64,000 bases of DNA from Eucalyptus grandis. Lineage: Eukaryota > Streptophyta > Magnoliopsida > Myrtales > Myrtaceae. A program made the translations under genes and the position numbers. Where the stretch lies: assembly GCF_016545825.1 (NCBI RefSeq), contig NC_052622.1, forward strand, positions 12,157,001 through 12,221,000, given 5' to 3'. The notes beneath the pieces were generated by a model. It saw only the letters and a list, made by a program, of their open reading frames with translations. It searched no databases and was not told the origin of the DNA. Shown one piece after another: positions 49,501 to 60,954 of the stretch (position 1 is the stretch's first letter; every line of letters begins with the position of its first letter).

Positions 49501-51060
49501 TTGAGCGCAAAGATCGAAATGATAAAGGCGTTGCCTTCATCAATCCCAAGCATTGCACTGATCTCTTGTTACCCCTTTGGGCTGGAAAAAAAAAAGATGA
49601 TCCTTCAAAGTACCCCTATCGAGAACGACCCTACATTGGGGCAACATAGGAGGTTACGGTCGTGTTGTAAAACGAAAGGTTGAGAAAGATTCTATTACTT
49701 TCACTTACATCAATCTTCTTGTGGTAGCACCACCGCCCGCGGTGGAAGCGTTGGTTAGGGCTTGGTACCCCAAACGGGGGGAATTCTCATGCGGAGCTTG
49801 ACTCATCCCAAGGTGAAGAAGAGCATTTCCTTCTCTACCCAAACACCGATACCCATTGCTATAACCAATTTGGGCTTGATTATTCATTTATGAATCCCGA
49901 GCGGTGATCATCTCCCTTCACCGGGGCAAGGCATAAGAATTGACCAAATATAATTGACAATCACAGGAAAATGTGAAAAGCATCTCAAAAGTCATAAGCT
50001 ACCAAAGTTCAAAGAGCAAAAAGCTCGACAAACTAGGGGGCATGAAAAAGCAGTGTGCCTAGTAAAAGCAAGGCCAATGCCCGTCAAGAAAAAGAGCCAA
50101 AAGGCCGCATCTTATGTGAAAGAAAAATTATCAAAATCCAAGTGCCTGCGAAAAAAAATCATCGCAAATGACAAAGGAAATTAGAGAAAAGAGCAAAGCT
50201 CTCATGCAGAAATGATCAGTGAATGAACTCTCGAGATGTGATGTGTTTCAAGAGCCAAATGATTTCGAAAGGTCAAGTGACCCGGTCATGATGCCATGAT
50301 GATCACTGACTCTTAAAGACCCTCTTGAAAATTTTAAGCCTTTCAAGCCTTTCCCGAGCCAACATTATAACCCTTTTCCGAAGCCTCTTCGATTGGGATG
50401 ATTTGAGTGAAAATGAGAATACCACAAAGAAGCTACTTTTGCTTGAAGGAGTGGAAATAATTTATCTTGTCTTATCTTCCAAGTTCTCGACTCGTAAACC
50501 CAATGAAGATAGCGACAAATGTTCCTTTATTGGCCTCAAAGCAATCATTCCTTTGTGTAAGCCCTAACCAAGCCTATATTGCGGTCCTTTCAAAAGACCT
50601 TTTTGATCAATCAGATTGTGCTCATTGCGAATGTTTCCGGAAGCCTTTGACATAGGCTATGTGAGATACCCTTAGCAATTAGTTATTTCCCACATGAATG
50701 GATGGGATCAAGTAGCCATTTTATCAAGAGTGTGTGAGAAGCCCTTTCGACTAAGAAGCTCTAGTTTGGCATGCTTAATGAGTCTTTTCACAAATAGAAA
50801 TCATTCTAATAAAAACTTGACTCATAGAGAATTTGATGATTAATGATATATCCACAACAAGATGACAATTTTGCGCCATAGGATGCTGATTGAAATAAAT
50901 GTTTTTCCAAAGCAGTTGGACTTAGCTTGATTAGCTTGTTCAATTAATGCTGCAATATTTCTAATACGTCTCTTGACGTCTCTTAATGTCTCTAATGACA
51001 TTTGCCCAAGTTGAGTTTCACAGATTCCTCGGTGAAGCCATGCAGTTTTTCAAAAGGGGA
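46520..51060 (+). other. Retrotransposon interior without coding domains
   Basis: The left interior of the LTR element. ORFs are short (longest 143 codons at 47966-48397) and none shows gag zinc knuckles, protease DTG, reverse transcriptase YxDD or integrase motifs. It looks like non-coding or heavily decayed retrotransposon DNA with several A-rich runs. Confidence 0.6.
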
Positions 51061-51064
51061 TTAA

Positions 51065-51840
51065 CGGGTGCTTCCCTAAAAATCAAAGGTTCATGGTCAG
51101 CCTTAAACCATGCCATCTCCAAAGGTTCATGGTCAGCCTTAAACCATGCCATTTACACGGTTGGTGGGTTTATCCTTAAACCACAGGGTTGGTGGCTTTC
51201 CTAAACCACACGGTTGGTGAGTCTATCCTTAAACCACACGGTTCGTGGGTCTATCCTTAAACCACACGGTTGGTGGGTCTATCCTTAAACCACACGGTTC
51301 GTGGGTCTATCCTTAAACCACACGGTTCGTGGGTCTATCCTTAAACCACACGGTTCGTGGGTCTATCCTTAAACCACGGGGTTGGTGGCTTTCCTAAACC
51401 ACACGGTTTGTGGGTCTATCCTTAAACCACACGGTTGGTGGGTTTATCCTTAAACCACGGGGTCGGTGGCTTTTTCTAAACCACACGGTTTGTGGGTTTA
51501 TCCTTAAACCACATGGTTCATGGGTCTATCCTTAAACCACGAGGTTGGTGGCTTCCCTAAACCACACGGTTGGTGGGTTTATCCTTAAACCACGAGGTTG
51601 GTGGCTTTCCTAAACCACACGGTTTGTGGGTCTTTCCTAAACCACACGGTTGGTGGGTCTATCCTTAAACCACGGGGTTTGTGGGTCTTTCCTAAACCAC
51701 ACGGTTGGTGGGTCTATCCTTAAACCACGGGGTTGGTGGCTTTTCCTAAACCACACGGTTCGTGGGTCTATCCTTAAACCACAAGGTTGGTGGGTTTATC
51801 CTTAAACCACGGGGTTGGTGGCTTTTCCTAAACCACACGG
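51065..51840. repeat. Tandem array 1, ~28-bp unit
   Basis: About 25 units of 'aaaccacacggttggtgggt' plus 'ctatcctt', with variants 'ggggttggtggctttcct' and 'gttcgtgggtctatcc'. The sequence degenerates toward 'aaaggttcatggtcagcctt' at the left edge. A short continuation of the same unit lies at about 52335-52425, on the far side of array 2. Confidence 0.93.
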
Positions 51841-52330
51841 TCGAAACCCGTTTTTACACGGTGAGACTATCATCCGGTCGAAACCCGTTTGTACACGGTG
51901 AGACCTTCCTCTCAGTCGAAACCCGTTTTTACACGGTGAGACTATCATCCGGTCGAAACCCGTTTGTACACGGTGAGACCTTCCTCTCAGTCGAAACCCG
52001 TTTTTACACGGTGAGACTATCATCCGGTGGAAACCCGTTTGTACACGGTGAGACTATCATCCGGTCGAAACCCGTTTTTACACGGTGAGACTATCATCCG
52101 GTTGAAACCCGTTTGTACACGGTGAGACCTTCCTCTCAGTCAAAACCCGTTTTTTACACGGTGAGACTATCATCCGGTCAAAACCCGTTTGTACACGGTG
52201 AGACCTTCCTCATCGTCAAAAACTATCAAACCCGTTTTTACACGGTGAGACTATCATCCGGTCGAAACCCGTTTGTACACGGTGAGACCTTCCTCCCAGT
52301 CGAAACCCGTTTTTACATTGTGAGACATTT
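51840..52330. repeat. Tandem array 2, alternating ~38-bp unit pairs
   Basis: Two alternating variants make a ~76-bp pair: 'cgaaacccgtttttacacgg' followed by 'tgagactatcatccggt', and 'cgaaacccgtttgtacacgg' followed by 'tgagaccttcctctcagt'. The order is broken once near 52025-52100 by consecutive 'actatcatccgg' units. Units share 'acacggt' with arrays 1 and 3. Confidence 0.93.
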
Positions 52331-52589
52331 TTTACAGTCTAAACCACACGGTTCGTGGGTCTATCCTTAAACCACAAGGTTCGTGAGTCATCCTTAAACC
52401 ACACGGTTCGTGGGTCATCCTTAAACCCCGCTTTTAAAATGTTCATGAGTTTATTTCTAAACTGCAATTTTTCAAAAGGTTCATGGTCAACCTTAAACCA
52501 TATTATCTACAAAGGTTCATTGGTTTTCCTCAAATCATGCATTTTCAACCCGGTCAAAACCCATTGTTATATGGTGAGACCTCATTCCT

Positions 52590-53080
52590 CTCCTTCTTCT
52601 TATGACACGGTGAGCTTTGTAGCCCGGAGAGCTTTTGTAGCCCGGAGAGCTTTGTAGCCCGGAGTCTTTCTTCCTATGACACGGTGAGCTTTGTAGCCCG
52701 AAGAGCTTTTTAGCCCGGAGAGCTTTGTAGCCCGGAGTCCTTTCTTCCTATGACACGGTGAGCTTTGTAGCCCGGAGAGCTTTTGTAGCCCGGAGAGCTT
52801 TGTAGCCCGGAGTCTTTCTTCCTATGACACGGTGAGCTTTGTAGCCCGGAGAGCTTTTGTAGCCCGGAGAGCTTTGTAGCCCGGAGTCTTTCTTCCTATG
52901 ACACGGTGAGCTTTATAGCCCGGAGAGCTTTTGTAGCCCGGAGAGCTTTGTAGCCTCTTTCTTCCTATGACACGGTGAGCTTTGTAGCCCGGAGAGCTTT
53001 GTAGCCCGGAGAGCTTTGTGCCCGAGTCCTTCTTCCTATGACACGGTGTGCTTTGTAGCCCGGAGTCTTTCTTCCTCTTA
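52590..53080. repeat. Tandem array 3, ~74-bp unit
   Basis: Six to seven copies of 'ttcttcctatgacacggtga' followed by two or three 'gctttgtagcccggaga' submotifs. Starts fall near 52602, 52675, 52752, 52826, 52899, 52967 and 53038. Submotif number varies between copies. Confidence 0.93.
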
Positions 53081-53208
53081 TTGACAAGACGCGTTTCCAT
53101 AGTTATGAGTTCTTTCCATCGATCTAATACGTGCCTATACACTTGGGTTTATCGTCAAAATAATTTAGGTGTCTTTTGTCTTTGAAAGGAACCTCTTCGA
53201 GCTCCCAT

Positions 53209-53223
53209 TCAAAGAGGGGCAGC
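53209..53223 (+). other. Polypurine tract
   Basis: The purine-rich run 'aaagaggggcagc' ends directly against the TG of the 3' LTR at 53224, the expected site of plus-strand priming. Confidence 0.7.
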
Positions 53224-55516
53224 TGTTGACACCTAAATTTTCCCATTTTTATTTAGGATTTAATTGTCTACAAAACTAGGAATTAGTTGCTAAAAAAAAA
53301 AAAAAAAAGTCATAAAAAAAAAAAAAAATGCTTAAGGGGTTGAGTTGGGCCTGATCTCGGCCTAGGCCCGGCCTAGCTTCCTTTCCCCTCCACCCACGCC
53401 CGCTTTCTTCCTCCTTTGCACGCGGACTGCAAAAGAGAAGAGAAACAGAATAGCGAGGGGGCGGGGAGGAGAGGGGCACGGAGTGAGCTCGAAAGAGAGC
53501 ACGGAGAGACGGGAGAGAGGGGGAGTTGGAAGGAAGAACAAAAAAAAAAATCGAGGAGAGAGAGAAATCAGGTCGGGGAAGAATCCGAGAAGGGAGGCCT
53601 CGTCACCTCAACCCGAGCTCTTTCGAGCCGCCGCTCCTAGTCCTCTCGCCGTGCCGCCATCGCTCTTGCAACCAGCTTCGTCGGCGACGCCGCGGCGACC
53701 ACCGGAGAAGCCGAGCAGCTCGTCGCGTACTTGCAAATCTGTCCAGCGGCGACACAGCCGCCGCTGCTCGGCCATTCGCAACGCCAGCAACCCGCGAAGC
53801 CGGCGCCGTTGCTGCCCGAACAAACCAGATCTGAGGGAAGAGGGCAGCGGCGGCGCTACCCGACGCCGTCCGAGCCGCCCCCTCCGCACGCCATCCCAAC
53901 AGCCGTGCCTCTGCCGGCCACCACTACGCCGTGCCTCCGCCCGCCGCTACTCATCCGCGGCCACGCCTCGCCCAAATCTACCATGCCGAAGCGCGACCCC
54001 GCTGCACCTCCATCGTCCGTGAGTGTCGACGCTCGCTTCTACTCGCCGGTCCGCACCTCCTCCGTTGCTCGTGCCGCGACAAGCCCTCCTGTCACCTTCC
54101 CACTCGAGCGCCCCAACAACGCGAGCCAGAGCGATTCGCTCCACCACCGCGAGCGAGCCCCGCACCAACTCATGCCTCCACTGCTACTCGTGCCGCGCCA
54201 CCACCGGGGTTCCCCTTGCCCGCAAGCTCATACCGCCCGACGCGCCGCACCCGGTCGCCGCCGCGACCGCCGCCGCCGCCGCCGAGCTCCCGTTCGCCGA
54301 CCCCGACGATCACCGCCCCTCGCCGAACCACCGCCTCCCCGCCGCTCCGCCGTGCCGCTCGGACCCGGACCCGACGCAGCTGCTGCCCCTCCTCGCCGCT
54401 TCAACCCGACGCCGTTCGAGCCAAGCCGCCCCCGTTGCCGTTTGACCAATGCCGACCGTCGCCGACGAACCGCCGCCGCTTCTTGCTTTGCCACCGCCAA
54501 ATCACCGCCGCCCACCGCGTCTCCGCCGCCGAGACGCCGACATGCGAAGAAACCCTAGGGTTTCAGCCACGAAACGGGTCGGACCGGAACCTCCAATCGG
54601 GTAGGGTTTTGGGCGAATTTGGGCTGTTTTTTACTTATGGTTTTTTTTGGGCTTTGGCTGGTTTAGTATAGGCTGGAGGGCCTGCTTGCTTTTAAAAAGG
54701 GAGGAAGGAGACTTCTTGGGCTGGGCCCAAGCTTCGGGCCCACTTGGGCTGTCGGACCCGAACTCGGGTCCGGTCCCCGACCGGACCCGATCAACGTCGA
54801 CCGGGCCGAACCCCGAGCCGGGTTGGACCGGCCCGGTCCCAAAATTTATTTTATTATTAAAAAAAAAATTCGAAAATTCAAAAAATTTTAAAAATTAAAA
54901 AAATAATTAAAAAATTAAAAATTAAAAAAATTAAAAAAAATTAAAAATTTCAAAATCCAAAAATGATGGGATTTGATTAGGATTTGCTATGTATTGCCAT
55001 TTTAGCATAATTAGACTTTTATGTGTTCGTATATTAATTATGTTGCATGTTTAATTTGCATATTTAATTATGTTTGATTGCATGTGTTTAATCTTATTGC
55101 AATTAGGATCTTGGTAGTTATGATTATTACTTTAATGATTGCGCGCATGCATGATCACCTCACATGTTAGTGGATAAATATAAAATCAATCCAAATTGCC
55201 TGGCAAAAATCATTTTGTTAAAATGAACAAGATTAGGTACCGAAAGGGCACTAATTGGTTAATTAGTGTAATCAAGTCCCCGAATCTAAATTCTCTGGTT
55301 GCGTAGGAAGTGAGGCACGCTCCCATGCCTCACTTGGTTTCTAGCCGACCCCAATAGGCTAGTGGCGACTCCTTTTATGCAAAATTTCTTAAGAATATTC
55401 CAACGTCACGCGGGGTATGGGCTTGGGAGAGCCCGCGCCTAATCATTGGCCTTAAGCCCGTCCTTTGGGCAATACCCCTAAACCTGTTCCCTCCCCCCGA
55501 GGGGTAGGTCGCGACA
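53224..55516 (+). repeat. 3' LTR
   Basis: Copy of the 5' LTR, 2,293 bp against 2,318 bp, with indels mostly in A runs and in the GC-rich middle. ORFs here (275 codons at 53731-54558 and 246 codons at 53931-54671) overlap one another in different frames and do not correspond end to end to the 5' LTR ORF. This marks the stretch as GC-rich non-coding DNA. Confidence 0.9.
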
Positions 55517-55521
55517 AGACC

Positions 55522-57310
55522 CCACATCCTATTTTCTCTCTAATCTTACATTCATTGTCAGAGTACAGGTGCTGAACTTTGATGGAGCGAGGCCTCTGCC
55601 TCAAGTTTAGCCTGTTGCCTTGGTCCTTTCATGAATAGAAGAAATATATCTTCCAAATTTGGTCGGCCTTGATTGAGACTACTCGGATCTGGTCCCAGGC
55701 ACCTCCTCTTTTTACGAGGTATTTCCAAGAGTCAAATATCGTCCTACCATAGGAGCCTTTTGTCGAAATGTTTTAGATAAATTTTCCCAATTTTATCGGC
55801 GGTGTCCGAGAGAGACATTCATATGATGCAAGTTAATCATATCCAGCCCCCTACTAATTCTACTTCTAGTAGAATAAATAAGGCCTGGAGAATAAGAAAT
55901 TTTTTTTTTTAATCTTACCCAATTTATATTTTCTTCTTATTTTTCTATGCATCATTATTGCTTATTGTACAAATACTTGACAACACGGCACATGTGACAT
56001 GAATTGCCACATCTTTAGTAAAAATTTCCTATTAGACTCTTAATACACTTATTACTATTCATATTACTTTGCTTGAAATTAGCCATAACTTAGTGCTCAT
56101 TAAATTTTTCTACAACTTAATAATCTAGGGATACGAATATAGATGTCTCACTATCAGGGCATTTATTGAATACCCTGCAAATTCCAAAATCTGGAGGGAA
56201 AAAGGTTACTTTTTAGGGAAAATGACCTTCCCAAGCAAAAGAGAAGGAAAAAGAAAAGTACAGAAAAAGAAATATAATTGAGATTCAGTACTCACATGTT
56301 GTGCTATGATTAAAGATATTTAAAAGAAAACTTGCTTTAATAAAAACTTGTTTCGCTTTCACGTTCTAGATAGGAAACATGCCAAAAACCATTTCAGTCA
56401 TAAATATATAAGAATTTTGATTGTCGTAGTATAAATTTGACGGTGAACTCGCCAATGAAAAAGAGATTCTTGTTGTGGAAAAAAATGAACCCCCGGCGTT
56501 GCGTATCAAATCCTACGGTTTGTATATATTTGTAATTTAAGTATTAAATTTATTGAATGATTTCTAAAGTACGCCCCAATGTCTCCTCCCCATGATGTTG
56601 TATATGTATATATATGTAGCGAGGGGTCATTCTTGTTCAACAAGCTCAAAATCTAATTCCATAAATAAAATTAAAAAAGGCATTCCAAAGTGACACGTAC
56701 CAAAAGTAAGAAAGAATTATTAACAGAATACAAAAAAAATAGGTTGACGTGAAAATATATAAGAATTTAAAAGTAACACTTAAATGCTTATAAATAATTT
56801 AATTCTTTATTTAAAAATAATATAATATGGAGGAAAGAGGAAAAACTCAACTCCGTAAAATTCTTACGTTTGTTTGGCAAATGAAGGGCGAGAACATATT
56901 TGTGAAAGCGACCAAAAAAAAATTTTTGGAGGGGGAAGAGCGGGCGACTTGATTGACACATGGCATTCTTACGCGGATGTTCGCAGGCTTCTCTCTTGAT
57001 GTCCCGTGTTAATGCATTAGAAGATATATAAATATAAGGATGCATTAATAGGAAACTGAGGAGAAAAGGAAGGGAAAAAAGGAAAGAGAGAGTGGGAACT
57101 CCCATTTTATTGAAGGGAATATAGAAGATTGTGAAGAATTTCTAATGAAAAGAACCATTAATCAAATGAAATAGAAGATTCCCATTGAATTGATGATCAA
57201 TGCAAAGTCCGAAGAAGTTCTTAGGAGGATTCTCATAATCAGATTACACATTTGCAAAGTTTGACTACTCTTGGGAAATATAAAACGAATAAAATTGCAG
57301 ATACTTTCTA
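55522..57310. other. Flank between LTR element and ankyrin gene; no gene recognised
   Basis: AT-rich with short ORFs. About 56290-56620 recurs at 59700-60000 on the other side of the gene, and 56630-57180 matches 36033-36640 beside the other ankyrin copy. Nothing else is recognised. Confidence 0.5.
56290..56620. repeat. Direct repeat flanking the ankyrin gene, left copy
   Basis: Shares 'ctcacatgttg.gctat.att', 'ttgctttaataaaaa', 'gctttcacgt', 'acatgccaaaa', 'ccatttcagtc', 'tcaaatccta' and 'tgtaatttaagtatta' in the same order with 59700-59905. The left copy has an extra ~60 bp. Confidence 0.75.
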
Positions 57311-57317
57311 AACATAA

Positions 57318-59476
57318 TTACGTAAAAAACCTCAACACATTTTTGACATATCTTTTGACTGTATATATCGCTATATAGTAAAAGACCACAATAAACATAG
57401 TAGTTTTGGAGGAGGGGAATATCAAGGCTGCTAAAACCACCACGACCATCACGAGGTAAAGGACTCCGACGGACAGAACAAGGCTCCCGAGCCAAGTAAG
57501 TTTGCTCACTGCTACGGTTACAGCCGCAAAAAAAGCCACTGACATGCTGGTGAGGGCCATCAACAATAATGGCCCTGCTGAGTGGTAAGCTAGTTCTGCA
57601 ACGTAGTAATCTCTATTGAGACCCCAGAGGAGGACTACAACTGCAAGAATGGAGCTGTACATGGCTACCATGTTGGCAATTATGAAAGCCTGAAACATTC
57701 CGTGGTGCAGCATGGTCGCTGTTCCGGGGTGTAGATCATTGGAAGCATTATATCCACCGGGCAAGGTTAAGCCCACATTGAACGTGACGGAGGCCACAAG
57801 CGTGGCCACTAGCAATAATGTATTGACCTGGTCCTTGATCCATTCGGCAGGAGATGATTTGCTCGCTCTAGAATCTTGTTCTCTCGGCGACATAACGTCT
57901 CGACCTTTGCTTTGTGGCACACCAGCGACAATCAAAATCGCACGTCCTACTAACTGCAAATGTCAAATCAGAGAATTAGTCATCAATCCTGAGCGCATTA
58001 AATTCAGTTAAATAGTAAATACAGCCTGCAACCAAAATTACACTACCGCTGAATTTTCCGTCGACAAGCTTCTGGATTCCATGGCCACATCCAGCGCGGT
58101 CAACCCATCATTGTTCCGAAGGCACGAGTCAATTCTTTTGTCCTTCGTCAAAAAGCGCATAACTTCACAATGATTGTGCATCGATGCCAAATGGAGGGGT
58201 GTGTTTCCATCGACATCTTTCGAATTCATTAGCTTCTCGGTGATATCGGGCTTTCTGAGTTCACATATGCCGCAGACCAATAAGTAGTTCCCGGCCTTGG
58301 CTGCAACGTGCAGAATATTCTGACCGTTTTTGTTTTTGATCTCTGCCAGGTCGGACCACGTGACTTTTATTAATTCGGAGAGCATGGAGACTTTTATAAA
58401 TTGGGAGAACACGGAGTAGCTCCACCCTTCGCAAGCGGTGTGAATCGGGTAGGAGCCGTTTTCGTCCGTTTGAAGGGCGAGATGAGGGCATTTCTCCAGC
58501 AGGAGCTTCACTGCAAAACAATATCCACCCGATGCTGCAACGTGCAGTGGTGTCCTTCTCTTTTCATCACGCACGTGGAGTAACTTCGGAAGCCGATCTA
58601 TAATTTCTTTCAAGATATCTGAATTATAGGTCATCGCACTTTTTAGGTTGGAAGCAATTAACTCATTAAATAATTATTGTTGCTACCTCCTGCAGAGTTA
58701 TATTCTTTTTGACCAAATCAAGCTTTTCTTTAAATTGGACGAATATGAATTTTGAAAAAAATAAAAAAAGTAGTGCAGTTTACTTAAATCTATGTATTTA
58801 TGGATTAGAACTACACATAAAAGTATCCATTACCTGTATCACGGTGTGCGGCCAAAACTAGTGACATGCCCTGCATCTTGTCTGCGTAAGCTTCATCTCG
58901 AGCAAATTCTTGCAAAAGAAGCTGAAAAATCTCCCAGACCGCCCCCTGGCGATCTTGTGATTCCGAAAACTCGCACTTTTCAATTGCCAGATATAATGGA
59001 GATTTACCATCCTTGTTCTTCCAGTATATAATTTCCAAGTCTATTCTTTGGCGAATTAGCTTTTCTGTTTCGTTGAACCTTCGATCTTGAACGGCAACAT
59101 GGAGCGGAGTATCCTCCGAGGAGTTTTTCTGGGCCACGGTGTTAGGAAAATGAAGGAGAATGAGCTCCATAACATCATTGTTCCCAGAGCTTGCTGCTAC
59201 ATGAAGCAAAGAATTCCTGGAGGGGGTGACTTGGTTGAGGATTAGCGACAAAGCTAGTTTCCTCGACTCAATAACCTTTTCTAACGCATCGATGAATTCC
59301 ACGACATCCCCTTCTTTCGTGGCTTTATATAGGTCATGATCCATAAACTTGTGCAGATCATCATCTCCGAGCTCTTGTTGGTAATCCGGTGGGACGGCTC
59401 TCCTCGTCAGAACTTCAAACCTTTGGTTTGGTGTTGCCCTCGTTTCACCATCGTCCATGCTTATAGCGTGGGCCAT
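57318..59476 (-). CDS. Ankyrin-repeat PGG-domain membrane protein (ACD6-like), intact
   Basis: Three minus-strand exons, 59476-58834, 58618-58047 and 57953-57318, join at GT-AG sites in phase to give 616 residues. Ankyrin repeats occur at about residues 86-170 (SRNSLLHVAASSGNNDVMEL, SEDTPLHVAVQDRRFNETEK, DGKSPLYLAIEKCEF) and 235-395 (RTPLHVAASGGYCFAVKLLL, NGSYPIHTACEG, NGQNILHVAAKAGNYLL, DGNTPLHLASMHNHCEVMRF, DGLTALDVAMES). The PGG domain (PF13962) spans about 445-560 with TLVASVTFNVGLTLPGGYN, and hydrophobic segments lie near 449-468, 493-514, 530-555 and 561-586. The family includes Arabidopsis ACD6, a plasma-membrane/ER protein in salicylic-acid defence signalling; the exact role of this member is unknown. 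The start is the first in-frame ATG after a TATA box at 59552-59559. No lesion is seen. The C-terminus after residue ~598 differs from the copy at 36.6 kb. Confidence 0.88.
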
Positions 59477-59551
59477 TTCGGATAGCGGGAGTCCGTCTTG
59501 ATCTCTTCCCCCCTTATCTAGTAAGATTGCAAGAGCAGAGAGAGCACTCGG

Positions 59552-59559
59552 CTTTTATA
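59552..59559 (-). promoter_or_regulatory. TATA box of the intact ankyrin-PGG gene
   Basis: TATAAAAG on the minus strand, about 76 bp upstream of the ATG at 59476, with a short GA-rich leader ('gctctctctgctctt' in gene orientation) between. Confidence 0.6.
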
Positions 59560-59699
59560 AAGGGTCAAGTTTCTACATCAACCCAACACCCAATACAACT
59601 CACCTCGGCCAATTTTATTGATTTCAGACCCAACAGTCAATAAGTGGTCAGCCCGAGATGCAGTTGTGGAGTTCTAGTCAAATAGACTATGTTAACTAC

Positions 59700-60005
59700 G
59701 GCACTCACATGTTGCGCTATCATTAGAGAGATTAAGAAGAAAAGTTGCTTTAATAAAAAGTTGTTTTGCTTTCACGTATCTAGACTGAAGACATGCCAAA
59801 ACCCATTTCAGTCCCAGAGAAATAAAATCTTGGCTGATTGAATCAAATCCTACCGTTTGTATTTACATGTAATTTAAGTATTAGATTCACTGAATAATTT
59901 TTAATGGGGGCACATCCAAAATATCTACTGAATCCCTCCGTATCAGATTCGAACTGATTCCCCATGATATTGTACGTCTGTATATTACGGCGGGGGGCAC
60001 TATAG
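59700..60005. repeat. Direct repeat flanking the ankyrin gene, right copy
   Basis: Right-hand partner of 56290-56620, same orientation, about 3.4 kb away. The pair brackets the gene and its promoter, as expected for a tandem-duplication unit boundary. Confidence 0.75.
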
Positions 60006-60419
60006 CATTCAAGAAAAGTTGAGACGGGATCCTGTCGCATGGTTCATATCATGTCTCTTAGCTGTATCCCACTTTTTTCTTCTCAAGTGGGCCCCGCATC
60101 TCCTTCATCTTTCGTGAGACCCCCGCCTTCTATCCTCTCCCTAGCTTGCTGCAGTCGTTGATAAAACCTTAAGAAACACGTTAAAATACATTTGTCATGG
60201 ATGGGGACAGAGGTTAAAAGATTCCCTCTACCTAATGTAGGACTCGTCTTTATGTTTGTTTGTCTTTTAGCCCTCTTTTTACGTTTTTTTTTTTTTTTTT
60301 GTCATATGTCTTTTAGCTCATGTAACTGACTTTTCTGGCATTTTCACAAATAGAAATGATAGCTCCCAGACCCAACGAGAGAAAACGAACGTGATGAATT
60401 ACTCAAGGTAATAAAAAGA

Positions 60420-60740
60420 ATTATTGAGAAAAGGGAAAGTATCCCCTAAAACTCTAAACTATTACTTAATACTCCAAACTAACTTATTATGACATCAATA
60501 CTTTAAACTTTTTATTATATCACCAAAAACTTTAAATTTATACCAATATAATAAAGATGCATTCTATAATAATTCTGCTCAAGACGATCGTTAAAAATCT
60601 TAAGTAGCAACTTCTAGACAAATGAAAGTTACGTGAATTTGAAAAGTTTTATCGAGAAACTCAATTTATGTCCACTTTGATATCAATACACCAAAGTTTT
60701 TTTTCTCGCATTATCAATATCCCAAAGTTTATCGTGCAAA
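60420..60740. mobile_element. Small MITE-like inverted-repeat element
   Basis: The left side has repeated 'actctaaacta', 'tactttaaacttttta' and 'aaaaactttaaattta' words. The reverse complement of the right side has 'taaactttgggatattgat' and 'aactttggtgtattgatat'. The wording is like the elements at 40-42 kb. No ORF; ends and target duplication are uncertain. Confidence 0.35.
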
Positions 60741-60954
60741 TTTGGGAAGAATTTGGAGAATGACTTTGTTATCTTCGATTTGACGATGTCCCTTTCTTGC
60801 TAAATAACTTGCCAAGTGTTGACGCTGATGGGGGCATGCCTCAACTACTATGACTGTTTTTGTTTGATGGAAGTCTCTTTCTACTGAAAAATGATCTTCT
60901 CAACTTGATTACTACCTTTTCATATAGAAAATTCAAAATCAACATCACTAATAA

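Larger units (their letters stand above)
44178..55516 (+). mobile_element. LTR retrotransposon without recognisable gag-pol, 11,339 bp
   Basis: Long direct repeats at 44178-46495 and 53224-55516 both begin TGTTGACACCTAAATTTTCC and end GGTAGGTCGCGACA. The element is flanked by AGACC at 44173-44177 and 55517-55521, an exact 5-bp target duplication. A primer-binding-like site follows the 5' LTR and a purine tract precedes the 3' LTR. The 6.7-kb interior has no ORF over 143 codons and no protease, reverse transcriptase, RNase H or integrase motif that I can read. Its 3' third is tandem arrays. This fits a LARD or a non-autonomous Ty3/gypsy-type element mobilised by a relative. The PBS wording resembles Tat/Ogre-lineage elements, from memory only. 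The LTRs differ by scattered substitutions and indels, so the insertion is not very recent. Confidence 0.9.

Noticed and set aside
51065..53080. CRISPR-like appearance of regularly spaced repeats
   Set aside because: This is plant nuclear DNA. The 'spacers' are themselves repeated variants and lie within an LTR retrotransposon; there are no cas genes.
58401..58583. Plus-strand ORFs opposite the ankyrin exons (also 57712-58011 and 37127-37318)
   Set aside because: Antisense shadows of conserved ankyrin/PGG coding sequence; they do not have their own motifs.
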